A stretch of 47,136 nt of DNA from Planctomycetota bacterium (lineage in GTDB: Bacteria > Planctomycetota > Planctomycetia > Pirellulales > Lacipirellulaceae). The DNA lies in the NCBI GenBank assembly GCA_013286045.1, contig JABDGM010000020.1, forward strand, positions 6,591 through 53,726. The letters are read 5' to 3'. Of the stretch, positions 32,803 through 41,251 are shown in pieces (the stretch's first letter is position 1; each line of letters starts with the position of its first letter). The notes beneath the pieces were generated by a model, which did not search any database, was not told the DNA's origin, and was given only the letters and a program-made list of their open reading frames with translations. Made by a program: the position numbers and the translations under genes.

Positions 32803-33549
32803 ATGCTCAACAAAATCTGGTTCTGGTTGTTGTGCATTGGAATCATCTACGGCTTTTGCAAGGCAAGTTATCAAACCAGGTTTCCCCCGCCTGCGCCTGC
32901 TGTCGCACCCGCCTCGTCCGACGCAAGTAAGAAAGATGCGCCTCCCGATGACTCCGCGCTAACCGCGATGGGTAAGCGGTTAAACAACGCCGTCCTCGAG
33001 GCGACAAAGTCGTCGATCGATATCTGCATTCCTCTCATCGGCATCATGGCTCTGTGGTTGGGACTTCTGAATGTCGCTAAGGACGCCGGCTTGATTGATG
33101 TATTCGCGCGCATTGTCCGGCCATTGATGCGATGGCTCTTCCCGGAAGTGCCCGACGGCCATCCCGCCCAGGGTGCGATGCTTATGAACTTCGCAGCGAA
33201 TATGCTCGGTCTGGATAACGCGGCAACTCCCATGGGCCTCAAGGCCATGGAAGATTTGCAAACGCTAAACCCGGTGAAAGATACGGCGACAAATTCGATG
33301 GCGCTGTTTTTGGCAATTAATTGCGGCAGCGTTACCCTGATCCCATTCACCATCATTGGCTACCGCTATGCGAGTGGCAGCAAGGATCCGTCGGGAATCA
33401 TCCTCGGAACGTTATTGGCGTCGTCGGCGAGCGTCGTCGCGGGCATCGCTGCCGCACGCTGGTTGTCCAGGTCGCCAAAATATCGAGTTGCAATGAGCGA
33501 CGCTTCAGAGCATGCAATTTCCGCCGGCGAAGGAGGGGCCGCACCATGA
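32803..33549 (+). CDS. spmA: Spore maturation protein A-like membrane protein (nucleoside recognition domain)
   Basis: 248 residues. An N-terminal membrane helix (1-22) is followed by a Pro/Ala-rich linker, then a gate (nucleoside recognition) domain. The SpmA pattern is visible: 'CIPLIGIMALWLGLLNVAKD', then 'RPLMRWLFPEVPDGHPAQGAM', then 'NMLGLDNAATPMGLKAMEDL', then 'ATNSMALFLAINCGSVTLIP'. In Bacillus subtilis spmA and spmB follow dacB (a PBP5-type carboxypeptidase) and act in spore core dehydration; the molecular function is not settled. Here they stand three genes after a PBP5 fusion in an organism not expected to make endospores, which points to a cell-wall role. The start is 17 bases after the M14 stop. 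Confidence 0.88.
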   Translation: MLNKIWFWLLCIGIIYGFCKASYQTRFPPPAPAVAPASSDASKKDAPPDDSALTAMGKRLNNAVLEATKSSIDICIPLIGIMALWLGLLNVAKDAGLIDVFARIVRPLMRWLFPEVPDGHPAQGAMLMNFAANMLGLDNAATPMGLKAMEDLQTLNPVKDTATNSMALFLAINCGSVTLIPFTIIGYRYASGSKDPSGIILGTLLASSASVVAGIAAARWLSRSPKYRVAMSDASEHAISAGEGGAAP

Positions 33550-34124
33550 CTTTTGCCGAGCAAATGCAAGCGATCACCGCGTTCATGGAAGCGGTTAGCC
33601 AATGGGCGATTCCAGCGCTTGTCCTCATGATCATTCTCACGGCCGCTTATAAGCGCGTGCCGATGTATGAGTCGTTCGTCACCGGAGCGAAGGAAGGCTT
33701 TGGCGTCGCGGTCATGATCATCCCCTACCTCGTCGCGATCTTCTTCGCGATCAAGGTGTTCATCGCGAGCGGCATGTTCGACGACATCAAATACGGGCTC
33801 ACAATCGCCATGAATTCGATCGGCCTTGGCGCCTACACCGAATCCCTCGACTTGCTTCCGCTGGCGATGACGAAACCGCTCACCGGCAGCGGCGCGCGAG
33901 GGATCATGCTGGAGATTTTCCATCTCCACGGCCCTGATAGTTTCCTCGGCAAGACCGCCTCGATCATGATGGGCAGCAGCGAAACTACGTTTTATATCCT
34001 AACGGTGTATTTCGGCTCGGTTGGTGTGAAGAAAGTGCGGCATACCCTGATCGCGTGTCTCTGTGCCGATGCGGCAGGAATGGGAACCGCAGTTGTGCTG
34101 GGCTATTTGATGTACCACGGCTAA
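33546..34124 (+). CDS. spmB: Spore maturation protein B-like membrane protein
   Basis: 192 residues. The ATG overlaps the spmA stop (ATGA, 33546-33549), indicating translational coupling; a much longer upstream frame lies inside spmA and is rejected. Hydrophobic helices at about 18-33, 49-72 and 168-188 frame the SpmB motif 'GSSETTFYILTVYFGSVGVKKV' and 'RHTLIACLCADAAGM'. SpmA and SpmB are thought to form one gate-domain membrane complex. The role here is unknown; the company of cell-wall hydrolases suggests transport or control linked to peptidoglycan turnover. Confidence 0.88.
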   Translation: MTFAEQMQAITAFMEAVSQWAIPALVLMIILTAAYKRVPMYESFVTGAKEGFGVAVMIIPYLVAIFFAIKVFIASGMFDDIKYGLTIAMNSIGLGAYTESLDLLPLAMTKPLTGSGARGIMLEIFHLHGPDSFLGKTASIMMGSSETTFYILTVYFGSVGVKKVRHTLIACLCADAAGMGTAVVLGYLMYHG

Positions 34125-34149
34125 GTTACGATCGACGATTGAGCCCACC

Positions 34150-35121
34150 ATGCCGCCCACTATTCAACCAAGAGCGCTTCGCAAAGGCGACACGATTGGC
34201 GTCGTAGTACCCGCAGGACCGCTCAATCGTGAGCGAATCGATCGAGCCCTAGCTCGCGTGCGGGATCGCGGCTTTAAGATTAAAACGTATGGCGACATTT
34301 ACCGCTCGCGCGGCTATTTGGCCGGCGACGATGCGACTCGTGCCAACGAGTTCATGGCGGCATTCGTTGATACCGAGACATCGGCCGTGTGGTGCGCTCG
34401 CGGCGGCTACGGCGTTATGCGAATGATGCATCTCATCGATTTCGATGTGATTCGAGATAACCCCAAAGTCTTCGTCGGCTTCAGCGATATAACGGCGCTT
34501 CATATTCCAATTCAGAAGCGGACCGGCCTTATCACCTTCCATGGCCCGAATTTGCAAGACGGTTTTGGCAAGCCCGAAGATATGTCGGCTGCGAATCAAA
34601 CCGCCCTCTGGCGAATGATCGCGGCAGATCAACAGTCGACGATTGGCAGCGGCTACCAATATGATTTCAGAGACGTTTCGGATCTTTCGTTGCGAACGAT
34701 CTGCGGTGGTTCGGCCGTTGGCGAGCTAACGGGCGGCAACCTCGCGATGCTTAGTGGAACCATGGGCACGCCCGACGAGGTCGATACGACCGGCCGCGTC
34801 CTGTTTCTCGAGGACGTCAGCGAGCGACTCTATCGCATTGATCGATACCTGACCCAATTGCGACTCGCCGGGAAGTTCGACTCGGTAGCCGGCGTGCTGC
34901 TCGGCAGCTTCTCTTACGACGCGGATGATCAGCCGGAAAAACCGAGCGACGTCGCCGCGTTTCTCGACGAGTTTTTCTCGACTATAAAAGTCCCGGTCCT
35001 GGCTGGCTTTCCCGCAGGCCACGACAAATTCAATCTAACTTTGCCCATGGGCGGACGAATTAAACTGGACGCCGACGGGCAGCGAGTTACATTGTTGGAA
35101 AATTGCGTCGCGGCAGTTTGA
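34150..35121 (+). CDS. ldcA: LD-carboxypeptidase (muramoyltetrapeptide carboxypeptidase, S66)
   Basis: 323 residues without a signal peptide, so cytoplasmic. S66 layout: GVVVPAGPLN near the N-terminus, CARGGYGVMRMM at 82-93, nucleophile Ser112 in VGFSDITALH, Glu221 in FLEDVSERLYRID and His291 in FPAGHDKFNLTLPMGG. The Ser-Glu-His triad and its spacing agree with Pseudomonas LdcA (Ser115, Glu217, His285). LdcA removes the terminal D-Ala from tetrapeptides attached through the L-centre of mDAP, producing tripeptides. It lies 25 bases after spmB and 19 bases before the alanine symporter gene, so the alanine released by this operon has an obvious partner. It is a core muropeptide recycling enzyme. 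Confidence 0.92.
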   Translation: MPPTIQPRALRKGDTIGVVVPAGPLNRERIDRALARVRDRGFKIKTYGDIYRSRGYLAGDDATRANEFMAAFVDTETSAVWCARGGYGVMRMMHLIDFDVIRDNPKVFVGFSDITALHIPIQKRTGLITFHGPNLQDGFGKPEDMSAANQTALWRMIAADQQSTIGSGYQYDFRDVSDLSLRTICGGSAVGELTGGNLAMLSGTMGTPDEVDTTGRVLFLEDVSERLYRIDRYLTQLRLAGKFDSVAGVLLGSFSYDADDQPEKPSDVAAFLDEFFSTIKVPVLAGFPAGHDKFNLTLPMGGRIKLDADGQRVTLLENCVAAV

Positions 35122-35140
35122 ATCCTCCTCGGTTCGCCCA

Positions 35141-36529
35141 ATGAACGATTTCGCCAAGCTGATCGACAATGCAGCTGACATTTTCGGTTGGGTTCTAGTG
35201 CCGGTCATTCTTCTTTCGGCCCTCTACTTCACCGTTCGCCTTCGTTTCGTGCAATTCGTTCGATTCCGCGAAGCCGTACGCGAAACGATCGCGAGCCGCC
35301 AGGTCGGAGCCAACGGAGCTCTTTCTCCGCTCCAGGCATTTATGACGGCGATCGCAGCCACGGTGGGGACTGGCAATATCGTCGGTGTCGCAACCGCGCT
35401 AATTTCGGGCGGCCCGGGCGCTCTGTTTTGGATTTGGTGCTACGGCCTGCTCGCTATGGCGACCAAGTTTGCTGAAGCCTCGCTCGGTATGCACTTTCGC
35501 GTGGCCCGCGGCGAAATGGTTCTGTCCGGCCCAATGTATTACCTTCGCGACGGTCTCAAAGCACCGTGGCTTGCAGCGGTTTTCGCAGTCCTGGGGGGTT
35601 TTGGCGTTCTGCTCACGACTCCGCTGACGCAACCCAATTCCATTGCCGTGGCGCTGGCGAGCCAGTTGAAAACCGTGAACGTCTCCCTCGGGGAAATTAA
35701 TCTACTCAATTACACGATCGACGGTACCCAACTCGCGATCGGGTTGATCCTCGCCGTGCTGACTTGGCTCGTCATCGTACATGGCATCAAATCGATTGGT
35801 CGCGCGGCAGAAAAGCTGTCGCCAGTGAAAGTCGGTTTTTACATGATTGGCGCGCTCGTTGTGATTGTCGTGAATATCGCCAAGTTGCCCGCAGTTCTGG
35901 CGTTGGTTTTTCACGACGCTTTTTTGCCGCACGCCGCGACAGGCGCCGCCACGGGCTTTGCGGTAAGGCAAGCGATTAGCTACGGCATTCGCCGCGGTGT
36001 GTATGCGAACGAAGCCGGTTACGGAACCGCGGCCGTTACCTACGGAACCGCCAAAAGCCAGCGCCCCGATCAACAGGGCCTCGCGGCGATGATGGATGTC
36101 TTCATCATTACCTTTATCACATGTACGTTGAGCGGGTTTGCAATTCTGCTGACCGGCGAATGGAATACTGGCAAAGATGGCCCCGCCGCAATCCCAGCCG
36201 CGTTCAGTTCCGCCATGCCCGTGCTTGGCGGCTGGATGGTCGCGATCTCGATTTTCCTATTCGCGTACACGGTGCTCATCGGCTGGGAGTACTACGGTGA
36301 GCAGTTCTTCGAGTACCTGTTCGGGCCCTGGATCGTCAAACCATTCCGATGGATTTATTGCTTGCTAATTCCATTCGGCGCCGTCATCCAAGTGAAAGCT
36401 GTCTGGGCTTGGGGTGATATCTTCAATGGCCTGCAAGTTTTCCCAAACATGATCGGATTGATCGGCCTTAGCGGCATCGCCGCGACCTACGCCCAACGCC
36501 GCTTCCGGGAGCCGCCCCGGGCCGACTAG
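35141..36529 (+). CDS. Sodium:alanine symporter family protein (AlsT/AgcS-like)
   Basis: 462 residues with about ten or eleven membrane helices. Family motifs: 'QAFMTAIAATVGTGNIVGVA' at about 65-84, GGPGALFWIWCYGLLAMATKFAE, 'YGIRRGVYANEAGYGTAAV', a conserved stretch of the alanine/glycine:cation symporter (AgcS) family, and 'FAYTVLIGWEYYGEQFFEYL'. It should import alanine or glycine with sodium. As the last gene of the tight operon, 19 bases after ldcA, it probably takes up D- or L-Ala set free outside the cell by the PBP and dipeptidase. No clear terminator follows; the next gene starts 117 bases later. Confidence 0.9.
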   Translation: MNDFAKLIDNAADIFGWVLVPVILLSALYFTVRLRFVQFVRFREAVRETIASRQVGANGALSPLQAFMTAIAATVGTGNIVGVATALISGGPGALFWIWCYGLLAMATKFAEASLGMHFRVARGEMVLSGPMYYLRDGLKAPWLAAVFAVLGGFGVLLTTPLTQPNSIAVALASQLKTVNVSLGEINLLNYTIDGTQLAIGLILAVLTWLVIVHGIKSIGRAAEKLSPVKVGFYMIGALVVIVVNIAKLPAVLALVFHDAFLPHAATGAATGFAVRQAISYGIRRGVYANEAGYGTAAVTYGTAKSQRPDQQGLAAMMDVFIITFITCTLSGFAILLTGEWNTGKDGPAAIPAAFSSAMPVLGGWMVAISIFLFAYTVLIGWEYYGEQFFEYLFGPWIVKPFRWIYCLLIPFGAVIQVKAVWAWGDIFNGLQVFPNMIGLIGLSGIAATYAQRRFREPPRAD

Positions 36530-36646
36530 GCAATTGCAAACTCGGTCTCTTGCCTTCGGTGCCACGCCCTGTTTACCCTGTGGAAGTAGTTAGATCAACT
36601 TTGCGGTTGGTTTGCCGTGACAATTTTACCTCGCGGAGGTCCTTCA

Positions 36647-37378
36647 ATGATTCGCACTTTGTATTTGGCGTGTATCGCATTATTCGTATTGAGCGGCGTG
36701 GCGTCTTCCAAAGAACCCAAGGAACTATTTAACGGCAAAGACCTAACCGGCTGGGACGGTGATTCGCGCGTGTGGGGCGTCGAAGACGGCGCGATCGTCG
36801 GCCATACCAAAGATGTGCCGCTAAAAGCCAACACGTTTCTCATCTGGAAGGGCGGCGATGTCAAAGATTTTAAACTCACTTGCAAGTTCAAGCTCGAAGG
36901 CGGAAACAGCGGCATTCAATACCGCAGCAAAGTGATCGACCCAGATCAGTGGATTGTGGGCGGCTACCAGGCCGATATGGACGGCGAAAACAAATACACC
37001 GGAATTCTGTATGAAGAGCGCGGCCGCGGCATTCTCACGAATCGCGGCGACAAGCACACGACCAATAAGGATAAAAGCAAGGATAAAACCGAATCGATTG
37101 GCAACGCAGACGAACTCGCCAAAGCCATTCACCAAAACGATTGGAACGAGTACGTGGTCGAAGCCCGCGGCATCCATCTCAAACACTCGATCAACGGCAA
37201 ACTCATGAGCGAGACCATCGACCATGACAAGGAACACCGTGCCGATTCCGGAGTGCTCGCCTTGCAAGTTCATGCCAACTTGCCAATGCCGATGACTGTC
37301 CATTTCCGCGACATTAAGCTCGAAGAGCTCGAGCCGGCTGCATCAAAGGATGGTTCGTCAAAAACGAGTAAGAAGTAA
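36647..37378 (+). CDS. DUF1080 (3-keto-disaccharide hydrolase-type) protein
   Basis: 243 residues from the ATG at 36647, fixed by GGAGG at 36635-36639. Signal peptide (1-19). The DUF1080 pattern is complete: ELFNGKDLTGWDGD, 'GAIVGHTKDVPLKANTFLIW', 'FKLTCKFKLEGGNSGIQYRS' and GGYQADMDGENKYTGILYEE, then 'DWNEYVVEARGIHLKHSING'. It is a concanavalin-like beta-sandwich; DUF1080 members are enzymes or sugar-binding modules on 3-keto-glycosides and are hugely expanded in planctomycetes. A Lys/Asp-rich loop (about 140-152) is an insertion. The stop overlaps the DUF4432 gene by one base, so the two are co-translated. Confidence 0.88.
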   Translation: MIRTLYLACIALFVLSGVASSKEPKELFNGKDLTGWDGDSRVWGVEDGAIVGHTKDVPLKANTFLIWKGGDVKDFKLTCKFKLEGGNSGIQYRSKVIDPDQWIVGGYQADMDGENKYTGILYEERGRGILTNRGDKHTTNKDKSKDKTESIGNADELAKAIHQNDWNEYVVEARGIHLKHSINGKLMSETIDHDKEHRADSGVLALQVHANLPMPMTVHFRDIKLEELEPAASKDGSSKTSKK

Positions 37379-38547
37379 TGCCGCAACGAACGCATGTCTT
37401 GATCGGGTCGCACGACCTGAAGCCGCTCGATCCTGTTGAATTCCGCGGCGATCGTCACGGGGCAGATGTGTGGCAAGTACGCATGCGCACGCTGCACGGT
37501 GGCCGCTCGGAAGGCGTGCAACTCGTGGAGCTCGACAACGGCGCCATCTCGATCGATGTGCTGCCAACGCGTGGCATGGGTATCTGGCGCGTCCGCCGCG
37601 GAGATACGACGCTGGGATGGCAGGCGCCGGCCGGTCAACCCGTTCATCCATCGTTGGTGCCGCTCATGGAACCCGCCGGCCTTGGCTGGCTCGATGGATT
37701 CAACGAACTTCTCTGCCGCTGCGGACTGGAAAGCAATGGACCGCCCGAGTTCGATGACGCCGGGCGACTCTTGCGACCTTTGCATGGGCGTATCGCAAAC
37801 ACGCCAGCCCACCGCGTAGAGCTTTTGATCGACGAAGATCTGGGAAAACTTACGCTGCGCGGCATCGTCGATGAATCGCGGTTTCACTTCCAATCGCTGC
37901 GATTGACGTCTTCGATATCCACGTCGATTGGTTCCAACGAATTCTCCTGGTCCGATGAAGTCGAGAACATCGGCGGTCGCGATGCGTCTCTGCAATTGCT
38001 GTATCACTTCAACATTGGCCAGCCACTACTGAAACCAGGCTCGCGAATTACCGCCCCGCTCGGAACTGTCGCACCGCTAACAAAAGTTGCAGCCGATGAG
38101 GGCGTGGCGACGTGGAATCTCATGCCGCCGTCGAGGCCGGGCTCGGCCGAGCAAGTCTTCGTGTTGGATCTTGCCGCCGACGACTCCGGCAACACGGGCA
38201 TGCTCGTCGACAGATTGTCGAATAATGAAGCGGTCAGCCTCCGATTCAATAAGGCCAGCCTTCCATGCTTCTCCGTTTGGCGAAACACTCCCGCCGAATC
38301 GGACGGCTATGTGCTGGGAGTCGAACCCGGAACAAACTATCCCAATCCGCGCTCGTTCGAAGAACGGCACAATCGCATAATCACACTTAAGCCCGGCGCT
38401 CGTTGGTCCACCGAGATCAGGGCAAAATGGTTGTCTGAAGCGTCTGCCATCGAAAAGGAACGACTCGCGATCGAGGCAATTCAAGGTGCCAGCCGACCCG
38501 AGTTGCTCTCCGCGCCTCGCTCACAGTGGTCGACTAGCGCGAGCTAA
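37378..38547 (+). CDS. DUF4432 aldose-1-epimerase-like protein
   Basis: 389 residues, no signal peptide. It is a galactose-mutarotase-like beta-sandwich: 'VQLVELDNGAISIDVLPTRGMGIW' at 45-68 and 'LGWQAPAGQPVHPSLVPL' are typical of DUF4432, as is 'LGWLDGFNELLCRCGLESNG' with 'PLHGRIANTPAH' (His). Such proteins appear to convert sugar anomers or an unknown keto-sugar. The start overlaps the upstream DUF1080 stop (TAATG). Its stop is only six bases from the stop of the convergent Gfo/Idh gene, with no terminator between them. It probably shares a pathway with the DUF1080 protein and the convergent oxidoreductase genes. Confidence 0.85.
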   Translation: MPQRTHVLIGSHDLKPLDPVEFRGDRHGADVWQVRMRTLHGGRSEGVQLVELDNGAISIDVLPTRGMGIWRVRRGDTTLGWQAPAGQPVHPSLVPLMEPAGLGWLDGFNELLCRCGLESNGPPEFDDAGRLLRPLHGRIANTPAHRVELLIDEDLGKLTLRGIVDESRFHFQSLRLTSSISTSIGSNEFSWSDEVENIGGRDASLQLLYHFNIGQPLLKPGSRITAPLGTVAPLTKVAADEGVATWNLMPPSRPGSAEQVFVLDLAADDSGNTGMLVDRLSNNEAVSLRFNKASLPCFSVWRNTPAESDGYVLGVEPGTNYPNPRSFEERHNRIITLKPGARWSTEIRAKWLSEASAIEKERLAIEAIQGASRPELLSAPRSQWSTSAS

Positions 38548-38553
38548 CTAGGC

Positions 38554-39696
38554 TCAACCGACGTCGACCCACCTGCCCGATTTCGCGCTCGCGAGCACCG
38601 CGTCGCACACCTTCTGCGTTTCGAGCGCTTCGCGGAACGTCGGTGACGTCGGTTTATTCTTTCCTAAACCGTCCAGAAAATCTGCCACTTGATGCACAAA
38701 TGAGTGTTCATAGCCAATTTGCAAACCTGGCACCCACCAACGATCCATGTAGGGCATATCACCATCCGTAACATGAACGGATCGCCAACCACGCACGATG
38801 GAATCATCGCGATGATCGAAGTAGCTCAATCGGTGCAAGTCATGCAAATCCCAGGCGATCGACGCATCCGCACCGTTGATCTCGAACGTATACAGGGCCT
38901 TGTGACCGCGGGCATAACGCGTCGATTCGAAAATCGCCAATGATCCGTTCGCAAACCGGCACAAAAATGCGCATGCGTCGTCGATTCCGACTGGCTCGAC
39001 CTTTCCTGATTCCGTGTGCTTCCGCTCCTTGATGAACGTCTCGGTCATCGCCGTGACAGTTTTGATCGGTCCGTTAAGCCACAATGCGGTGTCGATACAG
39101 TGCGCCAGCAAGTCGCCCGTCACGCCGCTTCCCGCAGCTTTGGCATCGATTCGCCACAACCCTGCCCCGCCCTGCGGCAAGTCGGCCGAAATGGTCCAGT
39201 CTTGCAGAAAGTTCGCGCGATAGTGAAAGATGCGCCCCAGCCGGCCCTCATCAATGAGCTGTTTCGCAAGCGACACCGCCGGCACGCGGCGGTAGTTGTA
39301 CCAAACCGTGTTGCGAACGCCGGCCTTCTCGACCGCATCCACCATCTCCTGCCCTTCCGCCGTGTTCATCGACAGAGGTTTTTCACACAAAATCATCTTG
39401 CCGGCCTTGGCCGCGGCGATCGCCATATCATGGTGCAAGTTGTTCGGCACGCAGATATCAACCGCGTCGATATCCTTCCGCTCGATCAGTTTCCGCCAAT
39501 CCGTTTCGACGGATGCATAGCCCCACGTATCGGCAAACGCTTTGGCCTTCGCTTCGTCGCGCGCACAAACAGCCTGCAGAACCGGCTCATATTCGAGATC
39601 GAAGAAATTGTTGACGCGGTTATACGCGTTCGAGTGCGCCCGGCCCATGAAGCCGTAACCGATCATTCCGATGCGGAGTGGTTTGCGTTTCGACAT
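38554..39696 (-). CDS. Gfo/Idh/MocA family oxidoreductase
   Basis: 380 residues. The NAD(P)-binding site is [17 protein letters not shown] near the N-terminus; the family motif [15 protein letters not shown] lies near 104-118, and the C-terminal substrate domain has '[17 protein letters not shown]' with the usual catalytic-type Asp/His. It probably oxidises a sugar or cyclitol hydroxyl, often at C3 in planctomycete clusters with DUF1080. It is not exported, unlike the relative at 44615. The start lies 32 bases after the TIM-barrel gene, so the two form one transcript on the minus strand. Confidence 0.9.
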   Translation of the reverse strand: MSKRKPLRIGMIGYGFMGRAHSNAYNRVNNFFDLEYEPVLQAVCARDEAKAKAFADTWGYASVETDWRKLIERKDIDAVDICVPNNLHHDMAIAAAKAGKMILCEKPLSMNTAEGQEMVDAVEKAGVRNTVWYNYRRVPAVSLAKQLIDEGRLGRIFHYRANFLQDWTISADLPQGGAGLWRIDAKAAGSGVTGDLLAHCIDTALWLNGPIKTVTAMTETFIKERKHTESGKVEPVGIDDACAFLCRFANGSLAIFESTRYARGHKALYTFEINGADASIAWDLHDLHRLSYFDHRDDSIVRGWRSVHVTDGDMPYMDRWWVPGLQIGYEHSFVHQVADFLDGLGKNKPTSPTFREALETQKVCDAVLASAKSGRWVDVG

Positions 39697-39728
39697 GTTT
39701 CACTCAGAAAAAAATAAATTGACGACCG

Positions 39729-40781
39729 TTATTCTTCCCACCCATGCGCATCGCGAACAGCGACCATCATCGCCAGAATGTCATTCCAAGTTCGCGGATT
39801 CATCAGCGTTTCGTTCGGGAACATACAGCCATCCCAGCAAATATGTTCGAATCTCTTGTTCGGCTGGCCCTTCTCATCGCGTAGCCAGTACCCGGCATAC
39901 TTCACAACATCCAACTTGCCATCCGGCGCGTTTGGCAAACAATGCCGACCCGTTTTGTCGTGCGAGCCCGATCCGAAAACTTCGCCGTTATTTTGGGCGA
40001 CGTGAAAATCAATCGTCCACGGCCGCAGTAAATCGGTGAGCTTTTTATAACCAGCCTCGAAGGCGGGGCGATCGTCCCAGCGGAAATCTGCAGGCACCAA
40101 CCGATCTTCCGGCGCATTGTGCCCCATCATAAACAACAATGTGTGCGCCATATCCGCCTGAAAACCAAGCATCTTGGGTCGGTTCACTGCCTCAAGCAAC
40201 TCAACCATGTGGCGTGCGCTGTGCATCCCGCCCCAGCAAATTTCCCCTTCGGCGGCCAGCCGCTCTCCGAACTCTTCGGCGATGTCACACGCCTTACGGA
40301 ACGTATCTGCGATCCGCTGCGTACTGGTCTTCGGATTAGTCGCCCACTCAGACGGTGAGCATGCAGAGTCGATCCGCACCACGCCGTAGGGCCGAATTCC
40401 GATTTGTTTTAATGTCCGTGCAATTCGGCACCCTTTGCGAACCTGCGTGAGAAAGTTTTCTCGAGCTGCCTCGTCGCCCATGGCCGATCCGCCCCCGGTC
40501 GGCGGCCACACCGGCGCAACGACAGATCCGACTACAAGCCCATGCGAACGAACTTTATTTGCGAGTTCCTCTAATTGTTTATCCGTGGAGTCGATATTCA
40601 CGTGCGGATCGAACAAAAACAAATCCACACCGTCAAACCGCTGGCCCTTTACTTCGGCCGCCGCCGTGAGCTCAAGCATCGTATCCAGCCCGATCGGCGG
40701 TTCGCTCCCCTCCCCTTTGCCAACAACACCGGGCCACGCGGCATTGTGTAGTTTCGGAAGGTCGAATTGATGTTCAGCCAT
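39729..40781 (-). CDS. Sugar phosphate isomerase/epimerase-like TIM-barrel protein
   Basis: 350 residues, no signal peptide. AP_endonuclease_2/xylose isomerase-like fold: '[16 protein letters not shown]', '[17 protein letters not shown]', '[20 protein letters not shown]' (Glu metal ligand), '[14 protein letters not shown]' (Asp/His), '[15 protein letters not shown]' and a closing '[10 protein letters not shown]'. The family isomerises or epimerises sugars or keto-inositols with a divalent metal. It stands between the NTF2-fold gene and the Gfo/Idh oxidoreductase, the common pair for inositol or 3-keto-sugar catabolism. The precise substrate cannot be read from the sequence. Confidence 0.85.
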   Translation of the reverse strand: MAEHQFDLPKLHNAAWPGVVGKGEGSEPPIGLDTMLELTAAAEVKGQRFDGVDLFLFDPHVNIDSTDKQLEELANKVRSHGLVVGSVVAPVWPPTGGGSAMGDEAARENFLTQVRKGCRIARTLKQIGIRPYGVVRIDSACSPSEWATNPKTSTQRIADTFRKACDIAEEFGERLAAEGEICWGGMHSARHMVELLEAVNRPKMLGFQADMAHTLLFMMGHNAPEDRLVPADFRWDDRPAFEAGYKKLTDLLRPWTIDFHVAQNNGEVFGSGSHDKTGRHCLPNAPDGKLDVVKYAGYWLRDEKGQPNKRFEHICWDGCMFPNETLMNPRTWNDILAMMVAVRDAHGWEE

Positions 40782-40819
40782 TACTTATGTTCCTCGAGAA
40801 CTGCCGCCACGCTACGCCG

Positions 40820-41251
40820 CTAGGAGACCAGATTCGCATCGCGGGCGAGCAACCATCGGCCGTCCGATTGTCTTTGCAGGATAGTCAACGTGAATCCCGA
40901 TCGCTTGATCGGCGTGCCGCCAGGCGGCGTGATAGAGATTTGAATGTAGTTTCGCAAGTACGCCCAGTCGCCAAGCATTCGCAACTCGCGGATTTCTGAA
41001 GTGCCGTCCATTTTGACACCTTTCATTGCGGCCGAGCTCGATGCAAACACTTCCTTTCCAAATGGCTCTCGCCCCGGCACCATGAAGACCACGTCGTCTG
41101 TCATCAAACTCAACACGGTCTGCACGTCGCCCGATTTGCTCGCGGCCATCCAAGTGGCGACCAGGTCGCGAATCGCTTGCTCATCCTGATTCATCTCGAC
41201 AGAAGACCCTGGGCCGGTTCCTTTGGAAGTTAGCGAGCTGTCTGATTTCAC
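40820..41251 (-). CDS. SnoaL/NTF2-fold protein (DUF4440, SgcJ/EcaC-type)
   Basis: 143 residues from a GTG that overlaps the upstream cupin stop by four bases (GTGA); an internal ATG 19 codons later also gives a full domain. The domain is 'EQAIRDLVATWMAASKSGDV' with VLSLMTDDVVFMVPGREPFG, the standard opening of DUF4440 proteins, and 'RSGFTLTILQRQSDGRWLLARDANL' at the end. NTF2-like pockets bind or isomerise small molecules; no function is assigned. Its coupling with the cupin gene suggests a shared pathway. Confidence 0.83.
   Translation of the reverse strand: MKSDSSLTSKGTGPGSSVEMNQDEQAIRDLVATWMAASKSGDVQTVLSLMTDDVVFMVPGREPFGKEVFASSSAAMKGVKMDGTSEIRELRMLGDWAYLRNYIQISITPPGGTPIKRSGFTLTILQRQSDGRWLLARDANLVS

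Noticed and set aside
33321..33545. N-terminal extension of spmB inside spmA
   Set aside because: It is Arg-rich and out of frame with spmA; the ATG at 33546 overlapping the spmA stop gives a normal SpmB N-terminus.
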